Of a DNA stretch of 64,000 bases, positions 17,588 through 26,357 are shown piece after piece. Position 1 is the stretch's first letter; every line of letters starts with the position of its first letter. A program made the translations under genes and the position numbers. Below the pieces are notes generated by a model that did no database searches, was not told where the DNA came from, and saw only the letters and a list, made by a program, of their open reading frames with translations. The stretch is from Deltaproteobacteria bacterium ADurb.Bin207 (GTDB lineage: Bacteria > Myxococcota_A > Polyangia > Polyangiales > Polyangiaceae): contig MWCO01000026.1 of assembly GCA_002070115.1 (NCBI GenBank), positions 1 to 64,000 of the forward strand, in the 5' to 3' direction.

Positions 17588-18757
17588 ATGACAGCTTGGA
17601 TCGCCCCTGCATCCGTGTGGCTCATCCTATGCGCTATCCCTTGCGTAGCATGGCTGTACTTCCTCTGGCGCCTGCCCCCTCATCGCACGTCTGCATTCGC
17701 CGCATGGGGCACCGCGGTATTGGGCGCCTTCATGGGCGTCGCTTCCTCCTGGATTCAACGATTCGTCGTCGAACTTACCGGGTTGGAACAAGCCGTCTCC
17801 ACGTTCGGCGCTCCCAGCGGGTTGCTGTATTTTCTCGTCTTCGCGGCTCCCTTGGCCGAAGGCGCCAAAGTCTTGGCAGCGTGGCCGGCCTTGCGCTCCG
17901 CTCATGTCGATGAGCGATACGACGGTTTTCTCTTCGCTTCGGCCTCGTCCTGCGGCTTCGCGGCAAGCCAAAGCGCGGTCGCGCTGCTCAGTGCCCGCAT
18001 CGATATCGACGTCATGTTGCGGGTCATGCTGCTACTCATCGCTCATCCACTGATGTCTTCGTTCTGGGGACACGCCCTTGGAAAAATGCGGCGCTTCCGT
18101 ATTCCTACCGGCAGCTTCATCCTTTCTTGGACACTCGCCACGCTCGTACACGGTCTGTTGTTGCACTTGACTCGATCCACCTCATGGTTCGCTTTGGTAG
18201 CCGCTTTTCCCGTGCTTGGAGGCCTTGCCTTTGCCACCGGGTGGGCAGCGCGAGATCTGCTCGCTCGATTTGCGGTTTCCGCACGCCCCTCCAGGCAAAG
18301 CATGCTTTCCCTGTTGCCGTCTCCCTCGTTGCATGCCGTTCGACACGCCCTTCGAAGAACCGATCGACCCATCATGGTGCATTGGATCGTGGTTGGCGCG
18401 CTGACCACAACCGGAGTCATGTTAACCATGGTGGTCTTGGCGGTGTGGTTCGGTCATCAAGTGGGGTTGGATTTTTCCGCCATCGAACGGGAAGACACCA
18501 CCGCTCGCGCCATCGTTCCCTTGGTGTTGATCACCGTTTCCATCCTCGCCGCATTCCCCGTGTCAGGCTACTTAATCACGAAAGCAAGTGGTTCGGATAA
18601 CGTTCTCGAACCCGCTCTCTCCGCGACCTTGGCCATTGCCGCTGTGCTCATCATGCTCGGCATCGCGGCTCCTGTTGCACTCGTATTTGCTCTCGCCTTC
18701 GCGCCTATCGCCTTCGGACTCGCCTGCTCGGGAGCTTGGTTCGGGCTCGATAAATGA
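17588..18757 (+). CDS. PrsW-like polytopic membrane protein with altered catalytic residues
   Basis: A 389-residue protein of about nine to ten hydrophobic segments. The order of motifs follows PrsW intramembrane metallo/glutamic proteases: AEGAK at residues 90-94 (family EExxK), YDGFLFASASSCGFAASQS at 112-130 (family DGxxYxxxxxxGFxxxEN), HPLMSSFWGHALG near 153-165, and LVHGLLLHL after it. The first Glu of EExxK is Ala and the Glu of the ExN motif is Gln (Q128), while E91, K94 and H153 remain. It may therefore be inactive, or use a different active-site geometry. ATG at 17588 lies 20 bases after the beta-barrel gene; a longer frame starting at 17480 lies inside that gene. It ends three bases before the convergent HEAT-repeat gene. 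Confidence 0.65.
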   Translation: MTAWIAPASVWLILCAIPCVAWLYFLWRLPPHRTSAFAAWGTAVLGAFMGVASSWIQRFVVELTGLEQAVSTFGAPSGLLYFLVFAAPLAEGAKVLAAWPALRSAHVDERYDGFLFASASSCGFAASQSAVALLSARIDIDVMLRVMLLLIAHPLMSSFWGHALGKMRRFRIPTGSFILSWTLATLVHGLLLHLTRSTSWFALVAAFPVLGGLAFATGWAARDLLARFAVSARPSRQSMLSLLPSPSLHAVRHALRRTDRPIMVHWIVVGALTTTGVMLTMVVLAVWFGHQVGLDFSAIEREDTTARAIVPLVLITVSILAAFPVSGYLITKASGSDNVLEPALSATLAIAAVLIMLGIAAPVALVFALAFAPIAFGLACSGAWFGLDK

Positions 18758-18760
18758 CGT

Positions 18761-19693
18761 TCACCGACTCGCTTGCAGCCTTTGCTTCAAACGTAGCCAG
18801 GCACGACGCTCCTGTTCATTGGTCAATGAATCGATGACTTGCTCCACCCGGCTGAGCGTGTCCGGATGCTCTACCATCGACAACGAACGTGCGATTGGCT
18901 CGCGTAATGCCTCCCCACGTCGCGAAAACGCATCGAGAAGAGCCTCTGCACACTTGCCGCGGATTGGCATCTCGTACTCTTTTTTACCTGCTCGACCGGT
19001 TCGCCACGCCCAGGAAGAACCCATGTACCCCAAAGCACGCGCCGCCAGCTTCGCCGTTGGTTCCGATGAGTCCATGAGCCAGGGAACCACAGCGTCGACC
19101 GCTCTGAGATCACGTACGTAACGCAGCCCCCATAACGCCGCGTCTCTTCTCTGTCCTTTGCGCTGCAATGCATTGATTAACAACGTTTTTTCACTCTCGC
19201 CCCCCAACCTTCCCAAACCGATTGCCGCCCCTCGTAACGCAATCCAATCCGAATTCTCGTGCGTAAATATCGCGCGAAATACCGGACTCGCTTCCGGCAT
19301 TTCCCGTTCTCCGAGGGCGATGATGATCCCTTCCCGTACGGCATCCCACTCTCGTTGGGTGGCCTCTCCCCGCTCCGGTGCTCGAAAGGATACCGCTTCC
19401 AGCAAGGCCCATCCCGCCCCAGGTCCCAACGATTGAAGCTCAGCGAGAACGCTCGGCTGCTGAGATCGAAACTGTCGATACACCTGCGGACGATGACCTT
19501 GCAGTGTCTCCAAGCGCTGAAATGATACTGGATCCAGCGTTTTGTAACGGGCTACCTGCTGTTGTATCGCCTCTCGATCGTTGCGAGACAAACGAGTCGA
19601 CGGCATGAACAAGCCATCGGCCCAGGCCGCTCGCGATAGCATCAGCAAGGTCAGACCGACTCCAAGGATTGGGAATATGGCTTGCGCTCTCAT
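18761..19693 (-). CDS. Secreted HEAT-repeat protein, partner gene of the arginine deiminase
   Basis: A 310-residue protein with a signal peptide (MRAQAIFPILGVGLTLLMLSRAAWA) followed by mature alpha-helical repeats. HEAT-like helix pairs are visible in the middle and C-terminal part, for example ASPVFRAIFTHENSDWIALRGAAIGLGRLG, LINALQRKGQRRDAALWGLRYVRDL and VVPWLMDSSEPTAKLAARALGYMG. Such repeats are protein-binding scaffolds. The start ATG at 19693 overlaps the stop of the arginine deiminase by 4 nt (ATGA), which ties its expression to that gene. A possible role is binding or presenting substrate to the deiminase, but this is inference; nothing in the repeat itself identifies the ligand. Confidence 0.7.
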   Translation of the reverse strand: MRAQAIFPILGVGLTLLMLSRAAWADGLFMPSTRLSRNDREAIQQQVARYKTLDPVSFQRLETLQGHRPQVYRQFRSQQPSVLAELQSLGPGAGWALLEAVSFRAPERGEATQREWDAVREGIIIALGEREMPEASPVFRAIFTHENSDWIALRGAAIGLGRLGGESEKTLLINALQRKGQRRDAALWGLRYVRDLRAVDAVVPWLMDSSEPTAKLAARALGYMGSSWAWRTGRAGKKEYEMPIRGKCAEALLDAFSRRGEALREPIARSLSMVEHPDTLSRVEQVIDSLTNEQERRAWLRLKQRLQASR

Positions 19694-21567
19694 CGTCCGC
19701 TCTCCCACCACGGATGTTGATGGGGCACCACCCGAAGCACATTCGTGGCGCAATGCACCTCGCCGTTATTTCGATGATATGTGTTCCAATCATCCACGTA
19801 GTGGGTCACAAGCCCCGTCGCGCTCAATCGGGTGTCCAGATCCTGTTTGAATACATCCACTCCCCCCACATTCGGACCAAAAGGATCGGCGATGAGCACA
19901 TGACCATCGAAGTGCAATAAATTCACGGTTCCCGGCTGATAGGCCACCGATCCTTCCGGAATCGATTGCTCCAGAAATGGCATATCGATGATCTCGTCGT
20001 CTTGTAGATCGAGTTCGTCTTTGAGCTGCAGCAAAATGCCATCCAGGATCGCTTGATCCTCCTGGTTGGTCGCCATCAAGTTCGCATTGCCGAGCACTTG
20101 ATCCACCGTCCGGGACGCCGGCCCTCCCCACCACCACTTGCCTTCATGCATTTTGGCCGATCCATGTCCCGCTTTTTGCAAGGACATCAACATATCCACC
20201 GCCATCTTTGGGCGCGCGAACAGCATTCGCCAGCCGCGCTCGCTATTCGCAGGAACGAAAGACAGAATCTCGTCCACGTGACCCACGGCAAGCCAGGAAG
20301 TATCCACCCGAATCAACGGCTGCACCCGCTGTGCTTGCACAAACTCCTCCGCCACGGGATCGGGATGACGCTCCGCCGTGGAACCTAGAATGAATCTTCC
20401 CTGGGGATACGACACCCCATGCGCTCGATGGGGGGGAACCGTATCCCAATTCCCTGTGGAATCCAGAGAACGCGTCGCTTGGTCATACGGCTGATCGTGA
20501 ACGTGAATCGCGCCGAAATCCTTGCCAAGAAACTCGACAAACACCACGTCCGCTGACGTGCGCTTCACCCGCGGCGTGCGAAACGCCACCAACATCGTAT
20601 GCATCCCTTCCTTCGACGGCATCGATGCATATCCCATCTCGAAATGATCTTGCGTCCATTGATCGAAATCATGGTTCGCATATCCCGGCGCATCGTAGTT
20701 CAGCACATCGACCGCCACGGCGGCTGCCGTCGCGGCCGCTTTCAAACCCTTGATGAATTCCCCATCAAAACCACCTACCCAAATCTTCTCTGTTTTCATC
20801 AGGTTATGCATGAATACCAGGGGTGCGACGCGCATGCGAACCTGGTCTCTGCTCAACTCTTCGTGCCCGTTGGTGACGATATGTTCGATGTCCACGAATC
20901 CAGACCACGCCCCCGCCGCTGTCGAAGTCGGGAAAAATTTCGCCTCAATGGCAAACTCAACTCCGTGAGCAAGATCGTCCGCCGTCACAACCACATGCGT
21001 GGGATCCTCGAGAACAAACTCATCTGCTTGAACACGAAAGAGACGAACCCAAGGGGCCGCTTCCGGATCGACCGATATGATCCCCTGCGCATTGGCAGGT
21101 ACGTCCTCAAATCCCACAACGTGGATGCGCGCCAGGTCCTTCGCATCCTCAGGACCGTTGACCACCTCATCAAGGTGATCGCCCACCCCGTCTCCATCGT
21201 CATCATCCACATTCGCCAACAAAATCGCGCCGATTGACTCGTTCCATTGATCCTCGAACGTCTGCTCCTCAAACGAGTCGGGCTCAATCACCCCATTGCG
21301 GTTGGCATCGACCACGAGATCGCCAAGAACCCTACGAGTCACGGGTTCATCGCTGTCGCCTTGCCCATCCTGCCCATCGATCCCTTGAACGTCTTGGGTC
21401 CCCTCATCCTTGTCCTCAGCGTCATGGCCTCCAGCATCGCTTACAGGGGCCGAAGGCTTCATCAAGTCCATGGTCTCTTCGGAACTTGAACAGCCCTGGG
21501 CCAGTATCAACCCCAATCCCAAGGCTATCGACCCATGGAACCGCAATGGGCTTTTCGGTTCGAACAT
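19690..21567 (-). CDS. Lipoprotein peptidyl-arginine deiminase (PAD)
   Basis: A 625-residue enzyme that should convert peptidyl-arginine to peptidyl-citrulline. The C-terminal 340 residues match vertebrate PAD: WTQDHFEMGY with the catalytic Asp (D307), VEFLGKDFGA, WLAVGHVDEILSFVPA with the catalytic His and Asp (H430, D432), ADPFGPN, and GEVHCATNVLR with the catalytic Cys (C606). A Trp-Trp pair ends the protein as in PAD4. The arginine that follows DFGYVT in PAD4 is not seen here. The N-terminus is a lipoprotein signal (GLGLILAQGC). It is followed by an acidic linker and EF-hand-like loops DANRNGVIEPDS and DDDDGDGVGDHLDE, so calcium dependence is likely. ATG at 21567 gives the best signal; upstream in-frame starts exist at 21585 and 21606. 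Confidence 0.93.
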   Translation of the reverse strand: MFEPKSPLRFHGSIALGLGLILAQGCSSSEETMDLMKPSAPVSDAGGHDAEDKDEGTQDVQGIDGQDGQGDSDEPVTRRVLGDLVVDANRNGVIEPDSFEEQTFEDQWNESIGAILLANVDDDDGDGVGDHLDEVVNGPEDAKDLARIHVVGFEDVPANAQGIISVDPEAAPWVRLFRVQADEFVLEDPTHVVVTADDLAHGVEFAIEAKFFPTSTAAGAWSGFVDIEHIVTNGHEELSRDQVRMRVAPLVFMHNLMKTEKIWVGGFDGEFIKGLKAAATAAAVAVDVLNYDAPGYANHDFDQWTQDHFEMGYASMPSKEGMHTMLVAFRTPRVKRTSADVVFVEFLGKDFGAIHVHDQPYDQATRSLDSTGNWDTVPPHRAHGVSYPQGRFILGSTAERHPDPVAEEFVQAQRVQPLIRVDTSWLAVGHVDEILSFVPANSERGWRMLFARPKMAVDMLMSLQKAGHGSAKMHEGKWWWGGPASRTVDQVLGNANLMATNQEDQAILDGILLQLKDELDLQDDEIIDMPFLEQSIPEGSVAYQPGTVNLLHFDGHVLIADPFGPNVGGVDVFKQDLDTRLSATGLVTHYVDDWNTYHRNNGEVHCATNVLRVVPHQHPWWESGR

Positions 21568-21722
21568 AGACAGCACACGAAGCATCGTAAGACGTTCTAG
21601 CACCAAGCTGACGTCATGTCCTGATGCGATCTTCGGGGGAACAATGCCTTTTGTCGATGGACACGGTCACTCGAGCGGTGGTGTTTTCTCTGAACACGCA
21701 TTCCGTGCTAGGCAACGGACCC

Positions 21723-23525
21723 ATGGACGCGCGAGGTCGATACGACGCCCGAATTCGAACGATCGAACAGCAGACGAATACGCTGCAGCGACGATATGAC
21801 CTATTGGCCTGGTCCCGGCTTTCCGTGTTCATCCTCGCCATGGCTTCCGCGATCGGCACGCTTTGGAAAGATCTCGGTTCTTCCGGTTGGTCCGTGACGC
21901 TCGGTGCTTCCGTGCTCTTTGCCGTACTCGTTTCGTATCACGCTCGCATCGCCCAGCAACGCGATCGGTTACAGGCGGCGCGACGTCACAACGAACGAGG
22001 AATCGATCGTCTCGATGGGAAATGGGTGGATTTCGAAGATGATGGGGCTCGTTATCTCCGCGATGAGCATGCGTATGCTTTGGACCTTGATATTTTCGGC
22101 AAGGCTTCTTTGTTTCAACTCTTGAACGATACGGCCACACGGATGGGCGCGCGACGGCTTGCCACGTGGCTGGCGGGTCCGGCGCAAGACGACACACTAC
22201 GGATTCGACAACAGGCAGTGCAGGAATTGGCGACGTTGCACTCGTGGCGTGAAAGCCTTGCCGTGGCGGGCGCGCATGCCGACGATACCTTGCCGGATCC
22301 CGAACCGTTGTTGGTTTGGATGGAGCGTTCCCCCACGTTCAAAACTCCAACGATTCCGCGTATTTGTGCGTGGATTGGGACGTGTTTGGTCTTGGGGGCG
22401 GCGGTGTTGTGCTCCGTGCTTTCTCTTTCCGCATGGGTGTTTCTCCTGCCGTACTTGGTGAACATCCTAGTTTCGATAGCGTTGTCACGAAGACTGCAGC
22501 CCATCATCGACGCTGTATCCGAACGCGCTAGCGATCTTGAACGTCACGGCGAGATGTTCGAGTTGATGGAACGACAAGCCTTTCGTTCGGAAGGTCTTGT
22601 TGCCCTTCAGCAGAAACTCAAAGCCTCCGGCCGCTTGGCTTCCGCGGAGACACGACAGCTTGCGCGGATCGTGTCGTTCTTGGACGCGAGGAGAAATGGC
22701 GCTTTTCGAGCGCTGATTGGATCGGCGCTGCTCTGGGATCTTCATTGCGTTTTCGCGTTGGAACGTTGGCAGAGGAGGGTGGGACCTTCCGCTCGGGGAT
22801 GGATGCGTGTGCTTGCGGATCTGGAAGCGCTGTCTTGCTTTGCGACATTCAGCTTCGAGCATCCCGATTTCGCGTTTCCGTCGATGGATCCGGGGGAACT
22901 GCATTTCGAGGCGCAGGGGCTAGGACACCCGCTGATTAGCGATGACGAGCGGGTCGTCAACGATGTATCGCTGCCTGGGCCCGGCTCCCTGTTGCTGGTT
23001 ACGGGTTCCAATATGTCCGGAAAAAGCACGTTGTTGCGCTCGATTGGCGTAGCCGCGGTGCTTGGCTTGGCTGGCGCGCCGGTTTGTGCTCGCTGTCTGC
23101 GAATGTCCGCATGTACCGTCATGTCAAGCATGCGCGTGAGTGATTCGCTCAAAGACGGTATCTCGCGGTTTTACGCGGAGTTGATGAAGATCAAACGGGT
23201 GACCGAAACGGCAGAGAAAACTCCGGTGCTGTTTTTGCTCGACGAAATCTTACATGGAACGAATTCCCGCGAAAGACACGTCGGCGCCCGATCCATTCTC
23301 CGAATGCTCATCGACAACGGTGCCATGGGCGCGGTTTCGACCCATGATTTGGCACTCGCATCGCTTGCCGATGAACTCCCCGACCGCGTGCGGCTCGTGC
23401 ATCTGCAAGAACAAGTGGTGGATGATAAAATGATTTTTGACTATCTCTTGCGAGATGGAGTCGTGAAAAGCGGGAACGCGCTACGCTGGATGCGGTTCGT
23501 CGGACTGAGAGTGGATGAACCCTGA
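21723..23525 (+). CDS. Membrane-anchored MutS-family ATPase
   Basis: A 600-residue protein with two N-terminal hydrophobic helices (around LSVFILAMASAIGTLW and VTLGASVLFAVLVSY) and two more near residue 220-270 (CAWIGTCLVLGAAVLCSVL, WVFLLPYLVNILVSIALS). A MutS-type lever and ATPase domain follow: Walker A TGSNMSGKSTLLRSIGV near 427, the SSMRVSDSLKDGISRFYAE stretch, Walker B LFLLDEILHGTNSRERH, and VSTHDLALASL. It lacks the mismatch-recognition and connector domains of true MutS. Such membrane MutS-like proteins are a known but functionally undefined group. ATG at 21723 is taken as start; in-frame Met codons at 21624 and 21657 would give a longer N-terminus. Divergent from the arginine deiminase. 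Confidence 0.75.
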   Translation: MDARGRYDARIRTIEQQTNTLQRRYDLLAWSRLSVFILAMASAIGTLWKDLGSSGWSVTLGASVLFAVLVSYHARIAQQRDRLQAARRHNERGIDRLDGKWVDFEDDGARYLRDEHAYALDLDIFGKASLFQLLNDTATRMGARRLATWLAGPAQDDTLRIRQQAVQELATLHSWRESLAVAGAHADDTLPDPEPLLVWMERSPTFKTPTIPRICAWIGTCLVLGAAVLCSVLSLSAWVFLLPYLVNILVSIALSRRLQPIIDAVSERASDLERHGEMFELMERQAFRSEGLVALQQKLKASGRLASAETRQLARIVSFLDARRNGAFRALIGSALLWDLHCVFALERWQRRVGPSARGWMRVLADLEALSCFATFSFEHPDFAFPSMDPGELHFEAQGLGHPLISDDERVVNDVSLPGPGSLLLVTGSNMSGKSTLLRSIGVAAVLGLAGAPVCARCLRMSACTVMSSMRVSDSLKDGISRFYAELMKIKRVTETAEKTPVLFLLDEILHGTNSRERHVGARSILRMLIDNGAMGAVSTHDLALASLADELPDRVRLVHLQEQVVDDKMIFDYLLRDGVVKSGNALRWMRFVGLRVDEP

Positions 23526-23566
23526 AGGCAGAAGAAAAAGTCCGTCCTCCGGTCAACCCAGAGACG

Positions 23567-24187
23567 CTAGAACGAGTAGCCGATCGTGAATAGCAACCGA
23601 GGAATCGTACCGCTGAACTTCACGGTGGAACTCGTGTTACTCACGCTCGATGATGTCTTCAAGTACATGGCACCACCACCCACGCCGATGGTGAATCCGC
23701 TGTTTGCCACATATTGATACCCAAGGTCGATCGCCACACCGTAAGCCGAAAACGAAGCTTCTGCATCGTCAAGGACACAACCATTGGATTTGCATTCGTC
23801 CTTCGCTTTCGAAGTCAGAAACACGAACTGGGGGCCCACAAAGAAACCATCTGCACCGCAATCCCCAAGATAAAAATGATACCCCAACTCCGCACCGAAA
23901 GACGTATACGTCGTCTTGATGTCCGAGCCTTCGGCACTGGCCGACGAAAAATAGGGATTCAACATGATGCCGTGATGGGGCGCGGGAAGATACTCAACGT
24001 TGAGTCCAAATCGGCCAAGAATTAGGGTGAGCGGGTTGAGCGTCAGGGCGACAGGTTTGAAGTCTTCTTGAACCGATGAAGCCTTGGCTTCCTCTTGCCC
24101 TTCTTCAGCACTTGCACTCCAGGTTGTCGTCGAAATGGCAAGTGACGTCGCCACACAACAAACGATTCCAACTCCACGTTTTTTCAT
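23567..24187 (-). CDS. Outer-membrane beta-barrel-like protein, unknown function
   Basis: A 206-residue protein with a signal peptide (MKKRGVGIVCCVATSLAISTTTWSASA), an acidic spacer, then a barrel-like series of strands. FGLNVEYLPAPHHGIMLNPYFSS, TSFGAELGYHFYLG, FFVGPQFVFLTS and SAYGVAIDLGYQYVANSGFTIGVGGGAMYL run to a terminal aromatic strand RLLFTIGYSF. A terminal Phe is the usual BAM recognition end. The Cys pair (DECKSNGC) may form a disulphide in a loop. Family not recognised; the function is unknown. Tail to tail with the MutS-like gene. Confidence 0.6.
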   Translation of the reverse strand: MKKRGVGIVCCVATSLAISTTTWSASAEEGQEEAKASSVQEDFKPVALTLNPLTLILGRFGLNVEYLPAPHHGIMLNPYFSSASAEGSDIKTTYTSFGAELGYHFYLGDCGADGFFVGPQFVFLTSKAKDECKSNGCVLDDAEASFSAYGVAIDLGYQYVANSGFTIGVGGGAMYLKTSSSVSNTSSTVKFSGTIPRLLFTIGYSF

Positions 24188-24459
24188 GTGATACTTCTCT
24201 TTCGCTAGGTTGATGCCCGATCGAATAAGATGAACGAAAACGTCTACGCTCTCTTGGCCAAGGAAAGCGATCAGCCCGCGCCGAGCTTACTACGGAGCCT
24301 TTCGACTGAGTCCTCCGTCTGCCCAACGCTTTCACACCTATGGGTCGTCCTACGTCGACCCCCCACAACTCATTCCCTGACACGAGACGAATTTTTGTAT
24401 TGTTTTCACCACGATCGCGCGTTTGGTGCAAATCCCGTCAGAACATCATCCATCGCCCA
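24188..24459. other. Intergenic stretch between two outer-membrane protein genes
   Basis: About 270 bases on which I see no supported gene, RNA or clear terminator. It would contain the promoter for the minus-strand barrel gene at 24187 and the transcript end of the OmpA-family gene at 24460. A T-rich run (attttgtattgtttt) lies near 24390. Confidence 0.3.
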
Positions 24460-26271
24460 TCAACGGATGGTGGGTGAAGGCTCCTCATCCACCGTTGCAC
24501 GCTTTTTGATATGAAACTCGACCCTACGATTACGAGCCATTCCCTCCGGTGTGTCATTGCTTGCAATAGGTCGGTCTTTTCCATATCCCACGCTCGTCAA
24601 CCGTGCGGGCGCCACTTTGCCTCGCTGCACCAACCACTTCTGCACCGACGCGGCTCGCCACGTGGATAGTTGCTGGTTGAAGTAAGCGTTGTCTCGACTA
24701 TCCGTATGCCCCTCGATCGATACGAGCAATATCTCTGGATGGTCCTGTAACAATTCTGCGATCTGCCCGAGCAACGCATCGGACTCGGGAAGGATGCGCG
24801 CGCTGCGCGTCGCAAAGTGAATCGTTTCCGTAATCCGAATCTCGTCCGCCACGATCGCCACCGGAGGGCATCCGTTCTTATCCTTGTCTTCATGCGCTTG
24901 CCCAGGCGTGTCCGGACACGCATCCAGCTCATCCACGATACCATCCCCATCCCGATCCGCGGGACAACCATGTCGACCAGGATCCTCGCTAGCCACCCCG
25001 GGCACGTCTACGCACGCGTCCAAAGCATCGATAATGCCATCCCCATCCGAATCGCGAGGGCAGCCATGCTTCGACGGCTCTTCGCTTGGTTCGCCAACCG
25101 TATCCGGACACGCATCCAGCTCATCCACGATACCATCCCCATCCCGATCCGGTGGACATCCGTGTTTCCAAGGGTCATCGCTGGAAACTCCCGCAGTTTC
25201 GATACACGCATCCCGATCATCGGCAATCCCATCGCCATCTCGATCCGAGGGGATAATATCCGGAAATGGACACCCATGTTTTCTGGGATCCGAATTGGCC
25301 AATCCAGGGGTTCGGGGACATGCGTCTCGGCCATCCTCGATCCCATCCCCATCCCAATCCGAAGGCCCCACGGTGATGGAAGCCACCGTGGCCACGCTCA
25401 GTTCGACGCGGAATCTTGCGGTCCCAGGCGTTGGTGTCAAACCCGTACCGAGCAGCCCGCCTAGCAACCACCGTCCGACACGCACTCGCGTGGTGGCCGA
25501 CCCCTCCACGGGCACTGACCTCGACCATCCCGTGTCGACCCCGTCGCCCGGCAGCACGAAATGACCCGCTATTTCCGGACCCAGCCACACCAAATCACGC
25601 ACGAGACCAAAGGAGGCTCCAGCACCAAAGGTGATGGCGGGACCGATCGTCAAATTCCCTACGTCGGCTTTTTTTCGATGCAGCCACCCAAGCGAGGCCG
25701 TGTAATCCACCGCATCCCGTCGGCCACTGACAATTCCGCGAATATGAACGCGACTGCTGCCATCGCTGGTCCCCTTATCTTCATTTCCTGTTGGAATCCA
25801 AATACTTAGCTCTCCTCCGAGAAGATCCGTTTCTGTCAGCGGTCCAATCGAAGCCCTGGTTCCCACCCGCGTGTCGACGAGGCTAGCGCCGGTTTCTTTC
25901 GACATCGCCGCGGTAGACGCGAGTCGAAGGGGTTGGGCGATATCGAAAGCGAGCCGATTCCACAACGCGTACGACGCCCCAAGGAGTGTGAATATTTCCG
26001 CTCCCTCCCACAGACCTTTTTCTTCTCGCTCATCGAAGACGCTTCGCGGCCGATAGGCGTAGTCCCAGGACCAGCCAACCCAGGGTTCACCATCTCCCCG
26101 AACCATGGCATCTGGAACGAGACGAAATCGGTCGCCGGGGCTCGTGGGCTCGAAAATCCGTGTCGAAGCACCCGGTTGGGCGGACACGGGTGCAGACACC
26201 AACCCCACGGCAACCAACCATGCAATAGCCCGCCGTTTGGAAAACGCCGAGGACCGAATCAAGGGATTCAT
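24460..26271 (-). CDS. OmpA-family outer-membrane protein with thrombospondin type 3 repeats
   Basis: A 603-residue protein. A signal peptide (AIAWLVAVGLVSAPVSAQP) is followed by about 280 residues of beta-barrel-like sequence. Five Ca-binding TSP3-type repeats then follow (DRDGDGIVDELDACP type). The C-terminal OmpA domain anchors to peptidoglycan: IHFATRSARILPES, ILLVSIEGHTDSRDNAYFNQQLSTWRA and VGYGKDRPIASNDTPEGMARNRRVEFHI. The layout is barrel, stalk, wall anchor. ATG at 26271 is taken; two in-frame Met codons lie up to 36 bases upstream. Divergent from the lipoprotein phosphohydrolase gene, with 86 bases between. Its repeats are nearly identical at DNA level. Confidence 0.85.
   Translation of the reverse strand: MNPLIRSSAFSKRRAIAWLVAVGLVSAPVSAQPGASTRIFEPTSPGDRFRLVPDAMVRGDGEPWVGWSWDYAYRPRSVFDEREEKGLWEGAEIFTLLGASYALWNRLAFDIAQPLRLASTAAMSKETGASLVDTRVGTRASIGPLTETDLLGGELSIWIPTGNEDKGTSDGSSRVHIRGIVSGRRDAVDYTASLGWLHRKKADVGNLTIGPAITFGAGASFGLVRDLVWLGPEIAGHFVLPGDGVDTGWSRSVPVEGSATTRVRVGRWLLGGLLGTGLTPTPGTARFRVELSVATVASITVGPSDWDGDGIEDGRDACPRTPGLANSDPRKHGCPFPDIIPSDRDGDGIADDRDACIETAGVSSDDPWKHGCPPDRDGDGIVDELDACPDTVGEPSEEPSKHGCPRDSDGDGIIDALDACVDVPGVASEDPGRHGCPADRDGDGIVDELDACPDTPGQAHEDKDKNGCPPVAIVADEIRITETIHFATRSARILPESDALLGQIAELLQDHPEILLVSIEGHTDSRDNAYFNQQLSTWRAASVQKWLVQRGKVAPARLTSVGYGKDRPIASNDTPEGMARNRRVEFHIKKRATVDEEPSPTIR
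24864..25359. repeat. Thrombospondin type 3 repeat array in the OmpA-family gene
   Basis: Five repeats of about 34-37 codons, each with the Asp-rich core D.DGDGI.D..DAC and ending HGCP or NGCP. Stretches around 24925-24960 and 25108-25150 are identical for more than 20 bases. This favours slippage or gene conversion, and so length variation. Confidence 0.85.
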
Positions 26272-26357
26272 GACAATGGTGAAACCTACCATGACCTTAC
26301 GCCGCATCGGTAAGAACGCCTTGACGATCCCTGCTCCTGCGGCAACGGTTGAAGGAC

